From positions 13,078,557 through 13,142,556 of the forward strand of contig NW_022098001.1 of assembly GCF_002288925.2 (NCBI RefSeq): a DNA stretch of 64,000 bases, read 5' to 3'. This DNA is from Delphinapterus leucas. Lineage: Eukaryota > Chordata > Mammalia > Artiodactyla > Monodontidae. Shown here one piece after another: positions 57,280 through 64,000 of the stretch; the first letter of the stretch is position 1, and the number at the start of each line of letters is the position of its first letter. The notes beneath the pieces were generated by a model. It had not been told where the DNA came from. It did not search any database and saw only the letters and a list, made by a program, of their open reading frames with translations. A program made the position numbers and the translations under genes.

Positions 57280-58195
57280 ATAAATGGTGCTAGGAAATTT
57301 CATCTCTAAATGGGAAAAAATTGTAACCTAACCACACAGCATACACAGAAATAAATTCTACATTCACTAAACGTGAGAAGTAAAGTTTATAACTTTCAGA
57401 TGAAAATGTAGGAGAATATCTTTATGATGTTGAAGTAGGGTAAGATTTTGTGAATGTGACACAACAGGCACAAACCATAAAAGAAAATATTTGAAACGTT
57501 AAAAATCATACATTAAATATACATTAAACATTCTATAAAACAAAAGAAACAATAAACAAAGTTGAAACAGATGTCACGAGCTTGAAGACATTTGTAATGC
57601 ATTTTAAGGAAAAAACTGATATACAGATAGTAAAGAAACTGTATACATAACTTGGACAAAAACTTTTACGTGTGCACAGACATACACAAATATAGAAAAC
57701 ATTGTTTGTAGTAGCAAAATTATGTAAACAACCTAAATGTCAAACACTAGGAAAATGGATATATAAAACTTATTATATTCATATAGTAAAATATTTATTG
57801 TACAGCAGTTAAAAAGGATGAACTAAGACTATATATGTAACACACATACATCTTGAAAGCATAAACTTGAGTGAAAAATTACAATAAAAACAACATATTT
57901 AATATTATACTACTAATGTAAATACACACATAACATTACTGTCATTAAGTAGAAAACATGGACAAGAAGGACAATAATAATTTCTATAATTGTGGTTATA
58001 ATTAGGTAAAGCTACAATAAAGGTTCAGCTCTATCTGTAATGCTCTATCTCCTTTAAAAAGAGATCTGGGTAAAGCATGGCAAAAATAATAACATTTAAG
58101 AAATCCAGATGGTGGTTAAATGAGTTTTTGATGTATCATTCTTTGTAATTTTCTGTATTTATAAACATCTCATAGTAAATATATCTTTGAAGAAA
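57280..58195 (+). mobile_element. Old L1M/L1ME 3' portion, sense
   Basis: Diverged sense L1. The broken translation near 57290-57500 resembles the late ORF2 region. The 3' UTR (GTAGTAGCAAAATTATG, CAACCTAAATGTCAAACACTAGG, AAATGGATATATAAAAC) is the L1M pattern seen also at 8190-8655. Confidence 0.6.
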
Positions 58196-59489
58196 TCTGC
58201 TTAAATATTCTCAACAGAAGCGAATGTTTCAGCTATTAAGATGGGGCCACACAAACTAGTTTTCATTAACATTTGCTGACCTTAGGAACTACAGCCTTTG
58301 AGTTTGAGGGAAAGAAGATCACAATTTGAGCAGTTTACTTCCTGAGCAATGTGGTTGTTGTCATCCTCACCTGGGGAAGAGAAGCCCTACAGTGTTCAGG
58401 AGCCACATGTGACTCAACCTCTCTTAGTCTTAAAGAAGGATGTCCTATAGAGTGGGAATTCTGCTCTCTGTAGAACCAGTGATCACAAAAAACTTTAGGT
58501 TTGCATTTATTAAGAGGGCACTTGGTTTTCCAGGAGGATACCTCTAATTAATAAACCATTAGTCCAACAACAAATAATTACTGGACATCTACTTTGGTTC
58601 TGGAGACATACAATCAAACAGGGCATGTGAGGCAGAAGTATAAGGAAATACTACTTCTCTAGTGCAGTGAAATTTTTATTATTTTAACAGCTGTTACCCA
58701 AGTTTCTCTCAGAGATTGAACTGCATTTGACAAATTACTAAGTTCCTTTAGATAGAAGATATCCTAAAGGTGAAAAACAAACAAACAAAAGCTCTTCTGC
58801 ATGAGAAAATGTGAATTCCTCCTTTAAAAATGTGGTGGGAGTTGGGGAGCTTGAGGCGAGTGAATAGATGGCTAAGCACAGAAGAGGGAGGAAAAGGACA
58901 CCAACAAGATAACAAAAGCTTAGATACTTAAAGGGACTATAAGTAGCCCTTTGGTGTCTAAAATGAATTTTAAGAACAGATATAAATATTAGAAAATTGT
59001 CATTTCTTTCTCAGAATAGTGCAATGGAATTCTTCACTAGGATGCCAATAGATTCAGTAAGTTGCTGTAAGTACAAATGCTTTAAGGGAGGGACATTTTT
59101 ATAAAATTGGAGACACAGTCTGGGTTCCTGTTTGGGTTGGGGCTGTCAGGAACAAAGACAACACACACAGTAGCAGGAGGCCAGAGGTTGAGTTGATTGT
59201 GAGCATGAAAGTCTTCATGCACAGAAATATGGGGGGAAAGGCTTTGGATTCCCATTGCCTGAAAAACTGGAGGTATGAGCCAATGTTATCTAGATGGCAA
59301 GAGGGCAGTAGAATCCAACTTGAGTGCAATAATAAAGGAATGTGACACCTGTTTGCTGCGAGAAGAAAGTATCTAATTTCCTGTGGGAGTGATGAAGTTT
59401 CATAGGGTATGTGACAGTTGATCTGGGTATTAAAGCCTTCATACATGTGTGCTGGACTGACAAGGTGAGAAAGAGGGAACAGGATAGTC
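58196..59489. other. Unassigned, probably single-copy sequence
   Basis: No repeat or gene is recognised. A minus-strand frame at 59099-59497 (132 codons) has a hydrophobic N-terminal third but no domain; with no context to support it I treat it as chance. Confidence 0.4.
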
Positions 59490-59738
59490 AAAATCAAAGG
59501 GCAATAGTGCAGTGGTTAAAAACACAGACTCTGGGATAGATTGCTTGGTTTAAATTCCAGTTCTGCCACTTACAAGTTATATCCCCATGACTGTTACTTA
59601 CTCTCCTCGTACTTCAATTGCTTTTTCAGTGAAATGGGGATAATAATAACATCTATCCTAAAGAGTTGTTTGTGATGATTAAATGAATCACCAGCACACA
59701 GTAAACTCTCAATGTGTTGGCTGTCGTTATTACATTCA
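59490..59738 (+). mobile_element. MIR SINE, sense
   Basis: AGTGGTTAAAAACACAGACTC, CCAGTTCTGCCACTTACAAG, GTGAAATGGGGATAATAATAA and TGATTAAATGAATCACCAGCACACAGTA follow the MIR consensus order. Confidence 0.85.
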
Positions 59739-59913
59739 GGAAAAAATGAGTAGTTCAGCGTGACCTGCATTGGGATGTCTAGTAATGAATACTGAGTACA
59801 GATTGTAGAGGCCTTATCCACCAGACTAATTTAAGACCTTCTTCTGTTGGTGATGTGCAGCACCACAGCTTTTAAAGTATGGTCAGAGGTGTGCTTTAGA
59901 AAGATGTCTGCGG

Positions 59914-60129
59914 TGGGGTTGGTAGATGCAAACTATTACATTTATAATGGATAAACAAGAAGGTCCTAATGTATAGCACCAGGGAACTATATTCAATACC
60001 CTGTGATAAAACATAATGGAAAAGAATACAAAAACAAAATGTCTCTATGCGTATAACTGAGTCACTTTGCTGTACAGCAGAGATTGGCACAACATTGTAA
60101 ATCAACTACACTTCAAAAAAAAAAAAGGG
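59914..60129 (+). mobile_element. 5'-truncated L1 3' end, sense, 17-bp duplication
   Basis: About 215 bp of L1 3' end: TATAATGGATAAACAAGAAGG, CCTAATGTATAGCACCAGGG, then ACATTGTAAATCAACTACACTTC and the A-tail. A perfect 17-bp repeat, TAGAAAGATGTCTGCGG, lies at 59897-59913 and 60130-60146. Confidence 0.93.
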
Positions 60130-60146
60130 TAGAAAGATGTCTGCGG

Positions 60147-60508
60147 CAGTTCTATGGGCAAGGATTGGAAGTGACAGCGAAGGCAAAGAGAGTAGTTGGG
60201 AGGTTTCTGCATTGATTACTGCAATGGAAGAGACAATTCCTCACCTAGGGCAGTGCTGGAGCAGGTGAAAGGAACTGGGCTTACATTAGAGTTGTCAATT
60301 TCCCATAGAGCCTCATCCCAGCCTCAGAATTCACAGTGCTCTAGACCAGAACTTGACAGCAGAAATATAATGCAAGCTACAAATGCAAGCCACATATGTA
60401 ATTTCAAATTTTCTAATGGCCACATTAAAAAAAGTAAAAAGAAGTAGGTGACATAACTTTTAATAATATATTTTATTTAACTCAATATATCAAAAATATT
60501 ATTATTTT
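60147..60508. other. Unassigned sequence
   Basis: No gene is recognised. 60340-60480 has the wording of a CHR- or L1-free ancient repeat (GACAGCAGAAATATAATGCAAGC, CTAATGGCCACATTAAAAAAAG) that resumes after the SINE as ATATTATTTTAACCTGTAATTAAG, so the SINE appears to have landed inside it. Confidence 0.4.
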
Positions 60509-60738
60509 GGGACTTCCCTGGTAGTCCAGTGGGTAGGACTCTGTGCTCCCAATGCAGGGGGCCTGGGTTTGATCCCTGGTCCAGGAACTAGATCCCGCAT
60601 GTGTGCTGCAACTAAGAATCCTGCATGCCACAACTATGAACCCACATGCCGCAACAAAGATCACGCGTGCAGTAATGAAGATCCCGCATGACGCAACTAA
60701 GACCTGGTGCAGCAAAAATAAATAAATAAATATTTTTT
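60509..60738 (+). mobile_element. Older CHR-type SINE, sense
   Basis: Sense head GGGACTTCCCTGGTAGTCC, CCCAATGCAGGGGGCC, GGGTTTGATCCCTGGTCC, then the longer body of GCAACTAAGA and ATGCCGCAAC units and an (AAAT)n tail. It is an older subtype related to the long copy at 9706-10017. Confidence 0.88.
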
Positions 60739-61659
60739 AAAAAGATCTTTAAAATATTATTTTAACCTGTAATTAAGATGAAAATTTATTAGTGAGATAT
60801 TTTACATTCTTTTCATAAGCTTTAAAAATCTGGTATGCATTTTGTATTTACATCACATATCAGTTCAGACTAGTCATATTTCAAGTGCTCAATAGTCATG
60901 TATGACGAGTAGCTATCAGGCTAAAGAAGAGTAAATCCTTCTGCCATCCCTATTGTCTTTCAGATTAGAAACTCTCCAGAAGGTTCTAGAAAATCTGTCA
61001 ACTTCTTGTTCTGCCCAGAGATGCAAGGAGATAGTTAATCATTTATAGGGTCCTTTAGACTGGCACTGGAGATAGGCACATCGGGCTAACTCTATGTGCT
61101 GAAAATCTTTATTATTTCCCAGTGGTCTGATGTTCTGAAGACAATAGCTATAATTTTAAAGAATTTGTCTTATTTCCTACGAACCGCAGGGCTTGCCTAT
61201 ATTGTATCCTAACTCTACAGTTAGAGTTAGCCTCACTTAGAGGCTCTAGGGTTGCCTTATAAAGATAAAATTAGCTTTCGTGTGGATGAAAAAGTGACCT
61301 GAAATGCTTGGATGAGCAAGAGTAGTTGTGAGATTTGTTTTTATATTGAACCATTTATTTATTAAAAATATTGAGTGCCTACTATGCATCAGGCTTGGAT
61401 TTGGGGGCACAGTGCTGAAGCTGAGACATGATTCCTTCTCTCGTGGAGCTTCTGCCATGTAGGTAAAAGTTGGAATCATTTGCGCTTGAGCCACCTGGTC
61501 CTGGAGGCAGGGGCATGGACTTCACGGTTCCGGAAAAGTTCTTTACAGCTGATTGTTCTCGATGTCTCCCCTAGTCTGGGGGACTTGTTTGAGTTGCTAA
61601 GGTGACAGAGTTGTGGCAAACAAAGGCCCTGCCCAGTTGAGGTGGGTCGCCCTCTCCAA
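60739..61659. other. Unassigned sequence
   Basis: No exon is recognised. A TCTACAGTTAGAGTTAGCC motif near 61213 and the TTATTAAAAATATTGAGTGCC segment near 61370 (possibly a MIR or L2 tip) are the only structures I noted. Confidence 0.4.
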
Positions 61660-62132
61660 GGTGGTTTGAATGGTGGCTTCCCCAAACATATGTCCTTATC
61701 CAAACCCCTAGAACCTGTGAAGGTGACCTTATTTGGAAAGAAGATTTTTGCAGATGTAATTAAGTTAAGGATCTCAAGATAATATTATCCTGGATTATCT
61801 GGCTGGGCCCTAAATCCCATGACAAACATCCTTCTAAGGAACAGAAGACGTAAAGACAAAGACAACAAGAAGAAGTCGCATGAAGACACAGGCAGAGACT
61901 GGAGTGATGTCGCTACAAGCCAAGGAATGTCAAGGGTTGCTGGCACCCACTGGAACCTAGGAGAGAGGCATGAATGGGTTTTTCCCTCAGAGCATTCATA
62001 AGGAGCCAACCCTGTGCTGGCACCTTCAATTTAGACTTCCAGCCTTCAAAACTGTGAGAGAACACATTTCTTTTGTTTTAAACCACCCAGTTTGTAGTAC
62101 TTTCTTATGGCAGCCACAGGGAATGAATACAT
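61660..62132 (+). mobile_element. MLT1-like LTR, sense
   Basis: GTGGTTTGAATGGTGGC, CCTAGAACCTGTGAAGGTGACC, TTTGCAGATGTAATTAAG, GATTATCTGGCTGGGCCC, GCTACAAGCCAAGGAATG and TTAAACCACCCAGTTTGTAG occur in the MLT1 order, ending GGGAATGAATACATC. It is well preserved for its class. Confidence 0.8.
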
Positions 62133-62789
62133 CCCCCTTTCCTTTAGATTTGGAGCTTTGTGGAAGGAAGCTGCCTTCATCATCTTTGTCAAACATTTAT
62201 TAATCTCCCAGTGGGTTCCTGGTATTAATCGTGGTACTTAGATAAATTCACCAACAACTCTAAGGATCCCAGTTCATAAGTCGGTCAGCCTTCTTTTACT
62301 TAAACAAAAACACCTCTCAGTTTTCTCCCAATCTGCTAACTTTTTGATGTCAAAAAATGGATCCTCACATTCATAAACTGTGGGAAGCTCTGGTCAATGA
62401 GACGAAATACAAATGCCAATACCATAGCATATACCACCCTTCATGGGGGGAGGGTGTCCTAATTTTCCTCTCTCATATGGTCTACTTATGAAGTATATTC
62501 TCTCTTGCTTAGTGTGTATTTTCAGTAACACGGATTTTGATTATTATAAAATCTCTGGTATTATTTCCTTCCCTTTGCTTGCTGATTTGTAGCTCATCCC
62601 ACATTTCCAAACAGAAAGTGGTAAAATTAGTGTAGTTGTAAAAAAATTAGTTTTAACTTAAACCCTTGTTTGATGTAATATTGTAATTAGTTTTTGAGTT
62701 CTATTAACTGTCTTTTAACAGTCTTATATCAGGAAATAAAATACTAATATGGGAAATGAAAGAAAAAAATTTGGCTCCAGGAGAAATCT
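62133..62789. other. Unassigned sequence
   Basis: No gene or clear repeat. The stretch is modestly AT-rich. Confidence 0.4.
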
Positions 62790-63110
62790 TTGCTTCGGTA
62801 CAAATGGACTTGAACGCACCTCACCATTCAAGCCCATCTGCCTTGACTCTGTTCTCTGCCTGCTCATCCTGTCCGTCCCATGTCCAGCATTATCTTTTCT
62901 GAACAGTCTCTGATTTACCCTGAGCCCCAAAGAATTTGATTCAACACCTGCTTAAGGTCTTTATCTCTCTGTAGTTCAGTGTCTTCACTTACATGCTCTT
63001 TTTTCCTTCTGGACTGTGAATTCTTCAAGGACAGGACCTGGGCTCCCTCATCTTTGTGTCCCCAGAGCCCTCAGTAATATTTATAGAATCACCAAAGGGT
63101 GAAGTAAGTG
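62790..63110 (+). mobile_element. L2 3' fragment, sense
   Basis: Diverged L2 tail: CTTCTGGACTGTGAATTCTTCAAGG, ACAGGACCTGGGCTCCCTCATC and CCCAGAGCCCTCAGTAATATT match the L2 block GACTGTGAGCTCCTTGAGGG onward. Confidence 0.6.
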
Positions 63111-64000
63111 ATCCTCAAATGTGAACTTATATAAAGTAGAACTGGAACAAAGTGGTGTAAAAAAGAGTGACGTGTTTGTCAGGTCATTTCATTAAATGCA
63201 AATGCAGGAAGCACCTATTAGTTAATGCTTTAAGTGTTAAATCAGAAAATTAAAGGGCTACACAATTTCCCTGTAGATTTGGAGACTGCGAAAGTTGCTG
63301 GACTGATGGCAAGGCCCAGAGTGGCGCCCCTCGCACGCCGGCAGCGCCCCTCCTCCAGTCACCTTCCCTGGCACATTCCTTCCCCACCCTCTACCAGGGC
63401 CCACCCGTGCTGCCAGCTTGAGCAGACGTCACCACTGCTGGATTTGAGCCCCACGCTGCTTTCATCTTCTTCCTGGACGGGGATGAGATCCTCTCGTCTC
63501 ATCAGTCATCTGCTCCCTGTCAACAGCCTGCTGCTAGAAGCCCCATGTGGCTCAGGTGGCTGCGGGGAGAAGCCCCAGAGGGCCCGAGGCCGTTTGGAGT
63601 AAGCAGAAGGCCCCACAGCCAGCAGGTGCCCAGCAGCCCCAGAGGAAAGGAAACAACCTAGACGCCTTCCCCTAAGAGGTGGTTTTACCGGAAGAAGGAT
63701 GAATAGGCCGGAAAACATCCCGCCAGCAAACCTCCTCTTGTCAGCTCCAAGCTGGACAAAACAAATGCCCTTTATCTGCAAGTGAGATTGGCTTCCGCAG
63801 GCCGATACATCATGCAAAGACAGAGCAACTCCCTCCCAAGGAGCATCATCTTCTCTCTTCTCGCAGTGCCCTGGTCCGCTGGCGGCCTTTCTGCTGGCAG
63901 CCAAACAAGTTCAAAAGGGCAGAGGGATAAGGCAGACGCTGCCTCTCTTCCCCAACCGGTCCAGCCTGGGCTTGGTCTGGGAGCCCAGTCTGGAGCTTGG
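63111..64000. other. GC-richer single-copy end of window
   Basis: From about 63290 the sequence is visibly GC-richer than the rest of the window and I recognise no repeat. Frames at 63234-63602 (plus) and 63506-63904 (minus) overlap, have no domain and cannot both be real. It could be a regulatory island or lie near an exon outside the window, but nothing here proves that. Confidence 0.45.

Noticed and set aside
59099..59497. Minus-strand 132-codon frame with a hydrophobic start, possible secreted protein
   Set aside because: No domain, no splice or promoter context, composition consistent with chance; an isolated frame of this length is not surprising in 64 kb.
1..64000. CRISPR array, integron, phage or bacterial operon
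   Set aside because: No regularly spaced direct repeats, no tightly packed genes with ribosome-binding sites, and overwhelming evidence of mammalian retrotransposons.

Overview
The window is mammalian nuclear DNA, most likely from a whale or dolphin. Seven tRNA-derived SINEs of the CHR type lie scattered through it. Several are near-consensus copies with clean target-site duplications. Between them are many LINE-1 (L1) fragments of the cetartiodactyl type and older mammal-wide repeats (MIR, L2, MER5A, MLT1 LTRs, HAL1-like). I find no convincing exon of a functional protein-coding gene, and no tRNA, rRNA, snRNA, CRISPR or prokaryotic feature. It reads as an intergenic or intronic desert shaped by retrotransposition.

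Layout. 1-9 kb: a CHR SINE, MER5A, an old reverse L1, MIRs, a 480-bp ancient repeat, a second SINE and an L2 tail. 9-23 kb: an MLT1A LTR, a long CHR SINE, a (CA)n tract, pyrimidine-rich tracts, a striking 120-bp inverted repeat (16203-16471), further MLT1-type LTRs and undefined single-copy sequence. 23.4-31.8 kb: one full-length minus-strand L1 with a GC-rich 5' UTR ending in a YY1-type motif. Its ORF1 is split by a second L1 that appears to carry about 560 bp of 3'-transduced DNA. 32.4-36 kb: an L1 tail and a near-complete HSPA8 (Hsc70) processed pseudogene with target-site duplications. 36.6-45 kb: old L1 fragments, a small locus crowded with inverted repeats (40122-40276), a SINE, a long single-copy stretch, and a 5'-truncated L1 with a perfect 20-bp duplication. 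45-55 kb: an ancient repeat, HAL1-like sequence, and nested or inverted L1s showing twin-priming architecture. 55-64 kb: a young plus-strand SINE, AT-rich old L1 sequence, MIR, an L1 tail with a 17-bp duplication, an old SINE, an MLT1-type LTR, an L2 remnant and a GC-richer single-copy end.

How the parts work together: the L1s are the only source of enzymatic machinery visible here, and all their reading frames are broken. The HSPA8 retrocopy, the SINEs and the truncated L1s all show marks of L1-mediated insertion (A-tails, 7-20 bp duplications, 5' truncation or inversion). The best candidates for something new are the 120-bp hairpin, the L1-in-L1 transduction and the template-switch-like locus near 40.2 kb. 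I see no evidence of an undescribed multi-gene system. Family names come from remembered consensus features, not from a database search, and repeat borders without a duplication are approximate.
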